Shown: positions 1 to 7,079, counted from the first letter of the stretch. The stretch: DNA of 9,160 nt from DHVE2 group archaeon (GCA_026986135.1 JALSPD010000125.1:1-9160); one strand, 5' to 3'. Numbers and translations are program-made. The notes: generated by a model from the sequence alone, not told the origin.

Positions 1-13
1 TTACAAATGTGCA

Positions 14-634
14 TTACAACTTGAAGCGCTCCGCGATTCTCCCGCTGAGATTAAAGAGAGAATGTGCAAAGATCGCAGGAACTATGGAATCGCTCAGGGC
101 TCTGAGCACGGAGGTGAGAATTCCCAAGATAAGAGCGGAGAGGAGAATCCATCCCAAAAATATGGGTGCGCTGTTTTTGAAGGGAATTATGTGAATAACG
201 GCAAACAGAACAGCAGGTACCGCTATACCTATTGCAATGCCATACGCAAGCAGAGGTGATTCAAGTAATCCCCTGAAAAGCACCTCCTCTCCAATGGGGG
301 CTATTATCAGGAAAAGAAGAGCATATTCAAAATCTGTGAATTCATAGCCATCAAGAACTGTTTCCGCACCTTCAGCCATCCTTAAGGCAATGTGGAAGAG
401 GGGAATGGCAAGGATAAGGGAAAGGGGGATGGAAACAAGGGTGTACCATGGATTGAAGAGAAATCCAAATCCCGCAAAGTTACCATCAAAGTAAATTACT
501 GTCAAACTCCCGAACAGGAAAGTGAGCTGCGTTGCCATACCCGATCTCTTTGGATTTCTGGAAAATAAAGAACCAAAAACACCACCTGCAATGAAGACCA
601 TGAGCCAGCATGAAAGTAGAAATGGAGGATTCAT
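14..634 (-). CDS. CPBP/CAAX-type intramembrane metalloprotease
   Basis: A 206-residue, very hydrophobic protein of the CPBP (Abi/CAAX protease) family, which are multi-pass membrane metalloproteases related to prenyl-protein protease Rce1. The three family motifs are visible: EEVLFRG at residues 116-122 (E116, E117, R121), FAVIH at 144-148 (H148), and HSLFN at 191-195 (H191, N195). These glutamates, histidines and asparagine are the expected zinc/catalytic residues. Membrane segments lie at about 5-24, 37-49, 63-84, 103-113, 128-150, 157-176 and 184-196. The ATG at 634 was chosen because the frame's earlier ATG (661) lies inside the tRNA gene, while the next one (601) would cut into the first membrane helix. 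The start is 2 nt past the tRNA 3' end, with no Shine-Dalgarno sequence. The substrate is unknown; archaeal members have been suggested to process or mature membrane proteins. The family call is firm, the role is not. Confidence 0.88.
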   Translation of the reverse strand: MNPPFLLSCWLMVFIAGGVFGSLFSRNPKRSGMATQLTFLFGSLTVIYFDGNFAGFGFLFNPWYTLVSIPLSLILAIPLFHIALRMAEGAETVLDGYEFTDFEYALLFLIIAPIGEEVLFRGLLESPLLAYGIAIGIAVPAVLFAVIHIIPFKNSAPIFLGWILLSALILGILTSVLRALSDSIVPAIFAHSLFNLSGRIAERFKL

Positions 635-636
635 AG

Positions 637-720
637 CGCCGGGGGTGGGATTTGAACCCACGCTCCCTAAGTCGGGAACCAGCTCTCCAGGCTGGCGCCT
701 TACCTCTCGGCAACCCCGGC
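637..720 (-). tRNA. tRNA-Ser(GGA)
   Basis: An 84-nt class II tRNA folded by eye on the minus strand. The acceptor stem is GCCGGGG/CCCCGGC (720-714 with 644-638). The D stem is GCC/GGC. The anticodon stem CCAGC/GCTGG encloses loop CTGGAGA with anticodon GGA at 688-686. A long variable arm has stem TCCC/GGGA. The T arm is GTGGG-TTCAAAT-CCCAC (669-645 region) and the discriminator base is G (637). Anticodon GGA reads UCC/UCU serine codons, and the long variable arm with G73 fits serine rather than leucine. CCA is not encoded and there is no intron. It lies 39 nt downstream of the LeuRS stop on the same strand and 2 nt before the protease start codon. Confidence 0.96.
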
Positions 721-740
721 AGCGGTGGTAAATCCGCTTC

Positions 741-750
741 CATTATTTTA
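741..750 (-). promoter_or_regulatory. Putative TATA box for tRNA-Ser
   Basis: On the minus strand this reads TAAAATAATG, an AT-rich archaeal TATA-like box centred about 26 nt upstream of the mature tRNA 5' end (720), in the short gap after the LeuRS stop. Spacing fits archaeal transcription starting at or near the tRNA 5' end. Read-through from leuS is also possible. Confidence 0.5.
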
Positions 751-759
751 GGTTTATTG

Positions 760-3597
760 CTACTCAATGTACACCGCTGGCTTCAGTGGCAGCGCAAGTT
801 TCTTCTTTGCCTTGGGATCGTAGGAGGAGTCAATTATCACCTCTGCACCAGTTTCCCTCTCAATGTAATCCTTCTCCCTTTCAAGCACACTCCGCTCATC
901 TATTTCAAAGTATCCCATCTTCTCCTTTAGCATCCTCTTAACAAATTTAACAATCTCCCCTTTATCCACACTAACTCCTGCATTCATCGCGTCCCTTATT
1001 GCCGTTTTGGGGGATGAGTCCTTTATGGCCCTGAATATCTCCCATTTCCATGGTTCGGCGGTGTATATGTAAATCTTCTTCGGCTCAATCTTTGCAACAT
1101 CTATAATCTCCCTGATATCCGAGATCAGAGAATCCACATACTCCATCTCCCTCTCAATGCGATCATCAATAAGATCATGGCGGGGCGCTGAAAGTGTCTC
1201 AAGGGAGATGAAGGAATCATGGCCGAGCATGTGCCAGAGCTCCTCCGCAACATGAGGCACAACGGGACTTATTATCTTGAGGAGATCCTCAATAACATTC
1301 CTCATTATCCTCCTTCTACGCTCCTCGCCTGCATGCTTCTCGTAATAGCGAATATCGTTGGAGAAGTGGAATATCATGTTGAGCATCGCATCCCTTATTT
1401 TGAGGGATCTCATCATCTCAATGCTATCCCTGTATCTCCTGTAAAACCTTGAAAGGAGCCAGCGGTCGTAATGATTCATCTGATCCTCTTCAATACCCTC
1501 AGAATTCACGCTTTCTTCCAGCATGCTGACAAATTTCTCAAATCTTTTCCTGAGCGAGGAGAGTTCGCTCTCCTTCCAGTCCATGACTGTATCTAAATCC
1601 GCAGCCACGGCGCAGTAGAGACGGAAGAGGTCCACCCCGTAGCGAGTGGATATGTGTGCAAGGGGAATCACATTGCCCTTGCTCTTTGATATCTTCGCTC
1701 CTTCCCTTATCATCAGGCCATTCAGAGAGATACCTCCAGGCCAGTGCTCCTCAGGGAATATGGCAACATGATGCATTATGAAGAAGGCGAGATGATTGCT
1801 CATGTGGGCGGGAGCCGTGTGGCGAAGGTCATTTGGGTACCAGTAGATGAATTCAGAGCGCATTCTCTCAATAGTATCTTTCTCAATGCCTGTTCTCTTG
1901 CTAACCTCCTCCGCATTTCCCCGTCCGAGGAAAACATAGTCAAAAAACTCCTCGGTCAGTTTCTCAGCGGGGATATTGCTCTCTCGTATCAAATGCGCGA
2001 TGGTGTAGAAGGCCATGTAAATTGTGGAATCGCTTAAACTCTCAATTATCCATTCCCTGTCCCATGGGAAGCGCGTGCCGAGGCCCCGCTTTCTGGCACA
2101 TGGCCTGCGGTTGAGCCAGTCAATTATGCCATGCATCATCTCCCTGTACTTCTCAGGGTGGAAGAGCATTCTATCCGTGGCCTTATGTCCAAGGTCCTTC
2201 CACCATTGCAGGGAATAATCAATGAACCACTGCTCCTGAAGCACCGCAACAATGACCTTGTGCCCGTTTCTCGTGACCGCCTTGCGGGATGTCTCATAGA
2301 AGACATCACCCATATTCATATCCTTCAGCCATGTTTTAACCTCATCCTTTATCTCGCTTATCTTGATGCCCGCAAATTTTCCGCATTTTTCGTTGAGAAC
2401 ACCCGAATAAAACTCGTCCTTGTAAATTATCTGGGTTGCCTCCTCAAGGCGCGGGTCCCTCTGATCCTCAATGCCCATCCTCTCGCATATATCACGCGCG
2501 GGAAGCTCGTAGCCCTTTATGTCAATTATCTTTATTGGCTCTATCCTGTCCACAATCTCATCGCTGAGCCCTAATTCCCTGAGATACTCCCTATTCTTCT
2601 TCAGATCCACGAGGGCCTGGTAATCATAGGGAGCATGAGCCGGTACTGAATACACAACCCCCGTGGCATTATCCACATCCACGAATTCAGCTGGAAGCAC
2701 GGGTACATCTCTTCCATCAACCGGCTCTTTAACATATTTACCCACGAAGTTTTTTCCAGGCATGCAATCTTCAATGACCACATTCTCCTTCTGGTACTTC
2801 AGCTTCTCAGCCGCTTCCCTGGAGATGTACCAGATCTCATCACCAACCCTAACCCTGCAGTACTCTCCGTGGGGATTGATCCATAGATTTGTCACGCCAA
2901 ATATTGTCTCGGGTCTCAATGTGGCCGCTACAAGATATCCGTCCTCATAGCGGAATTTTATTGCGGTGAACTCCATTATCGTAACCTTGTTTGTATCACC
3001 ATCCTCTATGTCATCCTCACCCACGGGATTTCCGTCTTCGGGGCTGAATGTTATGGGATACTTCCCCTTCTTTATCACACCCCTCTCGTTGAGTTTTTTG
3101 AACTGCCATTCCACGAACCTGTTGTATATGGGCTCTGCAGTATTGAACCTGCGACGCCAGTCAATGGAGTACCCCATACTGCGAAAGTCCTCAATGACCT
3201 TCTCTGAGAAATACCTGGCGATGTTTTCAGGGTTCTTGAAGGACTCAACTATTTCCTCTATCTTCTTCTCATCATCCTCGTAGATTCTAACATAATCCCT
3301 GTAAAGGGATATAACCCTCTCGTCTCCGTTGCGTATGGCATCCGCAATGGCAAGCACAGGAGTGCCAGTGACATGGAATGCCATGGGGAATAGAACATTG
3401 TACCCCTCAAGACGCTTGAATCTCGCAATTATATCGCCAATGGTGAATGTTCTCCCATGCCCGATATGGAGCGAGCCAGACATGTAGGGATACGGAACTG
3501 TGATGAAGAACTTCTTCCTCTCGCTAACCTCTGGCTCAAATACCCTCGCCTCTTTCCACCTTCTCTGCCATCTGCGCTCCACTTCCCTGAAATCCAT
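760..3597 (-). CDS. leuS: Leucyl-tRNA synthetase, archaeal type
   Basis: A 945-residue class Ia synthetase that charges tRNA-Leu with leucine in the cytoplasm. Visible parts are the catalytic Rossmann fold with HIGH at 44-47 (SGSLHIGHGRT context); a CP1 editing domain roughly 160-500, with the threonine-containing TLRPET motif at 226-231 and APYDY with D325, the aspartate used in editing by archaeal LeuRS; a zinc-free RRPCARKRGLGT segment; KISKSKGN, the KMSKS loop, at 635-642; and a helical anticodon-binding domain plus C-terminal extension. Length and insert order match the archaeal/eukaryotic type, where CP1 precedes the second half of the catalytic fold, rather than the bacterial type. The start ATG at 3597 gives the usual N-terminus (MDFREVERRWQRRWKE) and lies about 28 nt from an AT-rich TATA palindrome, consistent with a leaderless mRNA. 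Stop is TAG. It is divergent from the ATPase-K-like gene and looks intact. Confidence 0.97.
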   Translation of the reverse strand: MDFREVERRWQRRWKEARVFEPEVSERKKFFITVPYPYMSGSLHIGHGRTFTIGDIIARFKRLEGYNVLFPMAFHVTGTPVLAIADAIRNGDERVISLYRDYVRIYEDDEKKIEEIVESFKNPENIARYFSEKVIEDFRSMGYSIDWRRRFNTAEPIYNRFVEWQFKKLNERGVIKKGKYPITFSPEDGNPVGEDDIEDGDTNKVTIMEFTAIKFRYEDGYLVAATLRPETIFGVTNLWINPHGEYCRVRVGDEIWYISREAAEKLKYQKENVVIEDCMPGKNFVGKYVKEPVDGRDVPVLPAEFVDVDNATGVVYSVPAHAPYDYQALVDLKKNREYLRELGLSDEIVDRIEPIKIIDIKGYELPARDICERMGIEDQRDPRLEEATQIIYKDEFYSGVLNEKCGKFAGIKISEIKDEVKTWLKDMNMGDVFYETSRKAVTRNGHKVIVAVLQEQWFIDYSLQWWKDLGHKATDRMLFHPEKYREMMHGIIDWLNRRPCARKRGLGTRFPWDREWIIESLSDSTIYMAFYTIAHLIRESNIPAEKLTEEFFDYVFLGRGNAEEVSKRTGIEKDTIERMRSEFIYWYPNDLRHTAPAHMSNHLAFFIMHHVAIFPEEHWPGGISLNGLMIREGAKISKSKGNVIPLAHISTRYGVDLFRLYCAVAADLDTVMDWKESELSSLRKRFEKFVSMLEESVNSEGIEEDQMNHYDRWLLSRFYRRYRDSIEMMRSLKIRDAMLNMIFHFSNDIRYYEKHAGEERRRRIMRNVIEDLLKIISPVVPHVAEELWHMLGHDSFISLETLSAPRHDLIDDRIEREMEYVDSLISDIREIIDVAKIEPKKIYIYTAEPWKWEIFRAIKDSSPKTAIRDAMNAGVSVDKGEIVKFVKRMLKEKMGYFEIDERSVLEREKDYIERETGAEVIIDSSYDPKAKKKLALPLKPAVYIE

Positions 3598-3617
3598 GCG
3601 GGTGTATGGCGGAGAGA

Positions 3618-3631
3618 ATAAAAATTTTTAT
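3618..3631. promoter_or_regulatory. Palindromic TATA box shared by leuS and the divergent gene
   Basis: The sequence ATAAAAATTTTTAT is a perfect 14-bp palindrome. Its centre (3624.5) lies 27.5 nt from the leuS ATG on the minus strand and 29.5 nt from the plus-strand ATG at 3654. Archaeal TBP binds about 25-27 bp before the transcription start, so one box could serve both directions, giving near-leaderless transcripts each way. Orientation would normally be set by the flanking BRE, which I cannot assign confidently. Confidence 0.6.
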
Positions 3632-3653
3632 CCCCATCTCACATTCCCCCACT

Positions 3654-4289
3654 ATGCTGGGGCTCATTGCCGTGGTTCTTGCATTCCTCTCGGCAGGCTT
3701 CGTGGCGATGTCTGTACTGCGTGAGGGTAGCAGGGAGCAAACTGCGATGGTGTTTGCGAGCATGGGCATGCCCCCTGCAATCTATGTTCTCCTGGCCTAC
3801 ATTCTCGGAAAGAATACCATACCAGAACCGTATTTTGGAATCTCACTCCTCTTCTTCTCTCTGGGAGTTCTGGGCGTGAATGTGGGCAGAGTTGCCATTG
3901 AGCCAATTATTGTGAGAATCATTGAAAAATCTCCGGATGACAGGGGAATAGGCATGGTGCTCAACGCCTTCCTTGAAACAGGAGCCATATTCCTGCTTCT
4001 TCTCTATATCCTTGGATACATGGCATTCTCGCATAATAACTGGAGCGATATCCCCCATAGTCCGGATGCCTTCGGGATTGGAATGGAGATAATGGGCATT
4101 GCAGTTTTCATAGGGAGTGTGCTGATAGGATATGTTATAAAGATGCACCTTGAAAAAATCCTCTCTGATGAGGTTAAGTTCAGGGATGAATTCAAAAAGA
4201 TTTCCTTACATGTGGGATTTGCACAGACCATTCTGATTCTCGGATTTATGCTTTCACTCCTAACCTATCTTGGGTCATTTTCCATCTAA
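3654..4289 (+). CDS. Three-hairpin membrane protein resembling A/V-ATPase rotor subunit K (copy 1)
   Basis: A 211-residue membrane protein with six predicted helices in three hairpins: about 1-22/29-51, 60-90/99-125 and 140-165/183-207. The second helix of the middle hairpin, preceded by SPDDRG, reads VLNAFLETGAIFLLLL (102-117). This resembles the c/K proteolipid motif of A/V-type ATPases, of the form (L/M)(P/V)ETxAI(Y/L)xLL, where the glutamate carries the transported ion; here it would be E108. The equivalent positions in hairpins 1 and 3 appear to be M39 and F189. Three-hairpin K subunits are known in some archaea (e.g. Methanocaldococcus). The ATG at 3654 was preferred over 3606: it places the start just before helix 1, lies about 29 nt from the TATA palindrome, and brings residue numbers into register with the downstream paralogue (PAIY 41-44, AI 111-112, GS 154-155 in both). 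No ATPase operon genes are adjacent. The homology is my reading by eye; an unrelated six-helix protein remains possible. Confidence 0.6.
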   Translation: MLGLIAVVLAFLSAGFVAMSVLREGSREQTAMVFASMGMPPAIYVLLAYILGKNTIPEPYFGISLLFFSLGVLGVNVGRVAIEPIIVRIIEKSPDDRGIGMVLNAFLETGAIFLLLLYILGYMAFSHNNWSDIPHSPDAFGIGMEIMGIAVFIGSVLIGYVIKMHLEKILSDEVKFRDEFKKISLHVGFAQTILILGFMLSLLTYLGSFSI

Positions 4290-4314
4290 GCACCATTTAA
4301 GGATTGAAGTTATC

Positions 4315-4327
4315 AAAAATTTTTTAT
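4315..4327 (+). promoter_or_regulatory. TATA-like box for ATPase-K-like copy 2
   Basis: AAAAATTTTTTAT ends 22 nt before the ATG at 4350. The box upstream of copy 1 (AAAAATTTTTAT) also ends 22 nt before its ATG, so box and spacing are repeated. The position fits an archaeal leaderless promoter. A 7-bp inverted repeat (AAGGATT 4299-4305 / AATCCTT 4334-4340) brackets it and could be an operator or a chance match. Confidence 0.5.
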
Positions 4328-4349
4328 CTTTTAAATCCTTTCAGCCGCC

Positions 4350-4970
4350 ATGCTCGCGGAAATCTCCATCGCCGTACTATTCTCTCTCGCAGGACTTGCA
4401 CTTTGGAAAACAGTTGAACCGAGGAGAAATGACCCACGCCTCATGATTCTCGGAAGCATGGCAGTTGTACCCGCAATATACACCGTGGTAATCTACGCCA
4501 TCTCCATGGGAAAAATTTCCAATGATGTGATTGATAACTCAATACTTATTGCCACCATCGGGCTTGCTGGAGTTCCAATAGCGTATATGATTATGAATCC
4601 CAAACTCGCGGAGATTCTTGGTGAAGATGCAAAATATTATTCAAGCGCCATGATCCTTGATACTTTGCCGCAGCAGAATGCAATCTACGTCTTCCTAGGA
4701 TACATTCTATTCATAGCCTCACGCATCAATAAGGAGGCAAAGATAACGCCGATACCCGTTGATTCCTTCCTGATGGCATTTTCCATCCTGGGCGTTGCTG
4801 CTCTGATAGGTTCAATTCTCATGGGCTTTGCAATCCGCGGGGTAATCTCATCCGAGGGAAATCTTGATTTCCAGGCGAGGAAAAAAGCGATAATGCGCTC
4901 CATGCCGGGAGCAACGGTTGCAATTGCAGGATTGCTCATCTTTTTCATCATCACAAACCCGTTCCAGTGA
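4350..4970 (+). CDS. Three-hairpin membrane protein resembling A/V-ATPase rotor subunit K (copy 2, no ion-site glutamate)
   Basis: A 206-residue paralogue of the preceding gene with the same three-hairpin plan (about 3-20/30-52, 62-90/97-123, 139-165/177-201). It aligns with copy 1 by residue number, essentially without gaps, through about residue 160: shared residues include A14, G15, P41-A42-I43-Y44, Y49, G71, G74, A111-I112, Y118-I119-L120, G148 and I153-G154-S155. The helix-4 motif LPQQNAIYVFLGYIL (106-120) resembles the proteolipid motif LPETQAIYxLL, but has Q108 where the ion-binding glutamate would be. Helices 2 and 6 have V39 and G187 (MPGATVAI) at the like positions, so no ion-binding carboxylate is apparent. 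Glutamine or glycine at some sites is known in multi-hairpin K subunits, but losing all is odd. It could be a structural ring member, a degenerate paralogue or a protein of other function. Starts at ATG 4350, 60 nt after copy 1 stops, with its own promoter-like box. Confidence 0.58.
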   Translation: MLAEISIAVLFSLAGLALWKTVEPRRNDPRLMILGSMAVVPAIYTVVIYAISMGKISNDVIDNSILIATIGLAGVPIAYMIMNPKLAEILGEDAKYYSSAMILDTLPQQNAIYVFLGYILFIASRINKEAKITPIPVDSFLMAFSILGVAALIGSILMGFAIRGVISSEGNLDFQARKKAIMRSMPGATVAIAGLLIFFIITNPFQ

Positions 4971-4978
4971 AACAAAAA

Positions 4979-4988
4979 GATAATATGA
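4979..4988 (+). promoter_or_regulatory. Putative TATA box of the glycosyltransferase operon
   Basis: GATAATATGA is centred about 26 nt before the ATG at 5010, in the 39-nt gap after the previous stop. Position and composition fit an archaeal promoter producing a leaderless transcript. No convincing Shine-Dalgarno sequence precedes the ATG. The match to consensus is moderate. Confidence 0.4.
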
Positions 4989-5009
4989 TGCGAGGCATTT
5001 AAAGGGTAG

Positions 5010-6062
5010 ATGAAAATTGCCTTCGGCGTATGCTCCCTTGGAATCGGGCATGCCACCAGGAGTCTTCCCGTGATTCGTGCCCTTGTGGATGAAGGCCATG
5101 AGGTTGCTGTAATATCCCATGGCCGTGCACTCTCTCTATTAAAACGGGAAGTCCCAAATGTAAAATTTTACGACCTGCCTGATTATCCAATTCGCTATAC
5201 CCAGAAGGCCCATCAATTTTTTCCATACTTCATAGCCAACTCGCGCAAGATCCTGAAAAGTATGCTTGATATGCACAGAATATTCCTTAAAATTGATGGC
5301 AGAGAGAATTTTGATGTTATAATCTCCGACAGCAGATATGACATATTCAACAGATTCAAACCATCCTATCTGCTGATCCATCAACTCAGGATAATGTTGA
5401 AATCCTCTGTTTTGAGAGGGGGTGTGATGCTCTACAATTCATACATGACAAAATTCTACAACAGGATTCTGGTTCCTGATTTTCAGGATGGTCGCCTCTC
5501 AGGTAAAATGGCGCGGGATCTGAGATTCATACCTTCGGAGAAAATTGTGTATGTGGGTCCACTTTCATCTTTCACCCACCTGAATCTTGAAAGGGACATT
5601 GATGTGCTCATATCAATATCGGGACCTGAGCCTCAGAGGAGTATTCTTGAAAAAATTGTTCTTGAGCAGATTGAAGACCTGAAAGGAAATGTTGTTGTTA
5701 CCCTGGGGAGACCTGAGGGTAATAAAAAGGTGAAAAGCACCGCTGAAATCCATTACTATCTCTCCGCAAATGAGAGAGAAAAAATCATGAATCGCTCAAA
5801 GGTCCTCATATCTCGCTCAGGATACTCCACAATAATGGATTTATACGTAATAGGAGGACATGCAGGATTCATACCAACCCCAGGGCAGCCTGAACAGCGT
5901 TATCTGGCAAGATATCTGGATTCGCGTGGCACAGCACCATGGATGACACAGGATGATCTTGATCTGGTTACCCTTGTTGAAAGATCACGTGAATACAAGG
6001 GATTTGAAGGTGGATACGATGTGAAAAGATCCGTTGAGAAAATAATGGAGGTGATTCTCTGA
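5010..6062 (+). CDS. GT28/MurG-like glycosyltransferase (MJ1255-type)
   Basis: A 350-residue protein with the two-domain GT-B layout of family 28-type transferases. The N-terminal Rossmann half starts MKIAFGVCSLGIGHATRS, with the glycine-rich GIGH loop at 11-14 that in MurG-like enzymes sits at the acceptor/phosphate side. The C-terminal half holds ISRSGYSTIMD (267-277) and PTPGQPEQ (289-296), matching the nucleotide-sugar binding signature of the GT28 C-terminal domain (small residues and G near the start, then GQxEQ). It resembles the conserved archaeal family around M. jannaschii MJ1255. It should act at the cytoplasmic membrane face, moving a sugar from a nucleotide donor to an unknown, possibly lipid-linked, acceptor; there are no obvious membrane helices. 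The flippase-like gene starts 8 nt after its stop and DUF2070 follows, suggesting a three-gene envelope operon. Donor and acceptor cannot be told from sequence. Confidence 0.82.
   Translation: MKIAFGVCSLGIGHATRSLPVIRALVDEGHEVAVISHGRALSLLKREVPNVKFYDLPDYPIRYTQKAHQFFPYFIANSRKILKSMLDMHRIFLKIDGRENFDVIISDSRYDIFNRFKPSYLLIHQLRIMLKSSVLRGGVMLYNSYMTKFYNRILVPDFQDGRLSGKMARDLRFIPSEKIVYVGPLSSFTHLNLERDIDVLISISGPEPQRSILEKIVLEQIEDLKGNVVVTLGRPEGNKKVKSTAEIHYYLSANEREKIMNRSKVLISRSGYSTIMDLYVIGGHAGFIPTPGQPEQRYLARYLDSRGTAPWMTQDDLDLVTLVERSREYKGFEGGYDVKRSVEKIMEVIL
6047..6055 (+). promoter_or_regulatory. Strong Shine-Dalgarno sequence for the UPF0104 gene
   Basis: GGAGGTGAT is a full match to the anti-Shine-Dalgarno tail of archaeal 16S rRNA. 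It lies within the last codons of the glycosyltransferase gene, 15 nt before the ATG at 6071, which is longer than the usual 5-10 nt spacing. It suggests translation of the internal operon gene from a polycistronic mRNA, unlike the leaderless-looking genes elsewhere here. Confidence 0.55.
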
Positions 6063-6070
6063 GTTTTCAG

Positions 6071-7072
6071 ATGTTCAAACACTGGAAAATATGGTTTATT
6101 GTGGTTGTTATAATAAGTGGAGTATCCATGGGCATCATATACTACCTCACGGTAAATCCCGAAGATCTTCACCGCCTAATGGAGATACCCATATACATCC
6201 TTATACTTGCTGTAGTAGCCCATATCCTCAATCTTCTTTTCTGGTCTCTCAGGATAAAAATACTTTCACTATCAGTGGGAGAGAGATTAAGCCTATACAG
6301 ATGTTTCAAGATAGTAATGGTGAACCTGTTTGTGGCTGCCCTCACACCCTCCGGGATGGGCGGAGAACCGGCCAGAATATACATGCTATCCGAGGGAAAT
6401 ATGTCTGGTGGAGATGCCACCGCTGTCACAATAGGGGAGAGAATAATTGATTTCATCTTTATAGGGGCAACAATTCCTATCTTCCTACTCTTTCTCGGAA
6501 TGTCCATGGACATAGGGGAGATTAAATACTACCTGATATTTGCATCCATATTTCTGGGAAGCGCGGGCTCTGCTCTCCTATACATCGTCATAAGGGCGGA
6601 GAAGGTAAAGGTAAAACTTGCAAAAATTGAGAAAATTCTTGCACTCTTCATAAAAGACGAAGACAAAAGGAAAGAGACACTTGAAAAAATAGAGGAGGAG
6701 TTTATGGCATTCGTGAAAAGCACAAAAACTCTTTTTGCTCTGAGGAAAGGATATCTTGCACTAACTTTTATCGTGACAGCGGCAATGTGGTTTGTAGATT
6801 TTACCATAATACCTTTAATTTTGATTGGACTTGGTGAGAATCCCAACTGGCTATTCATGTTTACAGCACAGCTGATAATCATCGTGGTGACTGTTATTCC
6901 AATTTCTCCGGGAGGATCCGGACTAGCTGAGTTCACCGCATATCTGCTGTTCTCCCAGAGGGTACCCCCTGGAATAGCAGCCATAACAATACTACTATGG
7001 AGAATACTCACATTCTACACAAATCTGGTTCTTGGATTTGTGTATACCCTTTCATACATCGCGAAAAAGTAA
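6071..7072 (+). CDS. UPF0104 / lysylphosphatidylglycerol-synthase-type flippase-like membrane protein
   Basis: A 333-residue polytopic membrane protein of the UPF0104 (LPG synthase TM region, AglD-like, COG0392) family. Family marks are TPSGMGGEPAR (92-102), followed by GGDATAVTIGERIIDF (113-128), and PISPGGSGLAEF (277-288). Membrane helices lie at about 8-26, 40-60, 80-92, 125-144, 153-174, 228-253, 261-278 and 300-330. A charged cytoplasmic-looking stretch (about 175-227, with KDEDKRKETLEKIEEE) lies between helices. In bacteria this fold forms the flippase part of MprF, and archaeal members are linked to glycolipid or N-glycan lipid steps; a lipid or lipid-sugar translocation role here is inference. 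It follows the glycosyltransferase stop by 8 nt and precedes DUF2070 by 7 nt, with a strong Shine-Dalgarno sequence upstream. Such spacing points to co-transcription and joint action on a lipid-linked product. Confidence 0.85.
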   Translation: MFKHWKIWFIVVVIISGVSMGIIYYLTVNPEDLHRLMEIPIYILILAVVAHILNLLFWSLRIKILSLSVGERLSLYRCFKIVMVNLFVAALTPSGMGGEPARIYMLSEGNMSGGDATAVTIGERIIDFIFIGATIPIFLLFLGMSMDIGEIKYYLIFASIFLGSAGSALLYIVIRAEKVKVKLAKIEKILALFIKDEDKRKETLEKIEEEFMAFVKSTKTLFALRKGYLALTFIVTAAMWFVDFTIIPLILIGLGENPNWLFMFTAQLIIIVVTVIPISPGGSGLAEFTAYLLFSQRVPPGIAAITILLWRILTFYTNLVLGFVYTLSYIAKK

Positions 7073-7079
7073 ATATAAG

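Noticed and set aside
635..661. Upstream ATG (661) as the start of the CPBP protease
   Set aside because: It lies inside the tRNA-Ser gene, and the added residues are just translated tRNA T-arm and acceptor stem.
637..720. tRNA-Leu reading of the class II tRNA, tempting next to LeuRS
   Set aside because: The anticodon loop CTGGAGA gives GGA (serine) and the discriminator base is G, not the A expected for leucine.
1219..3283. Several open frames on the plus strand opposite leuS
   Set aside because: They are antisense to a fully convincing synthetase, match no family I know and have no start signals.
3606..3653. ATG at 3606 as the start of ATPase-K-like copy 1
   Set aside because: It lies upstream of the TATA palindrome and 8 nt from the divergent leuS start. 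The start at 3654 fits the promoter spacing and puts the protein in register with its paralogue.
7032..7079. ATG at 7032 as the start of the DUF2070 protein
   Set aside because: It overlaps the end of the upstream gene and adds a polar 16-residue tail. ATG 7080 gives a clean 7-nt gap.
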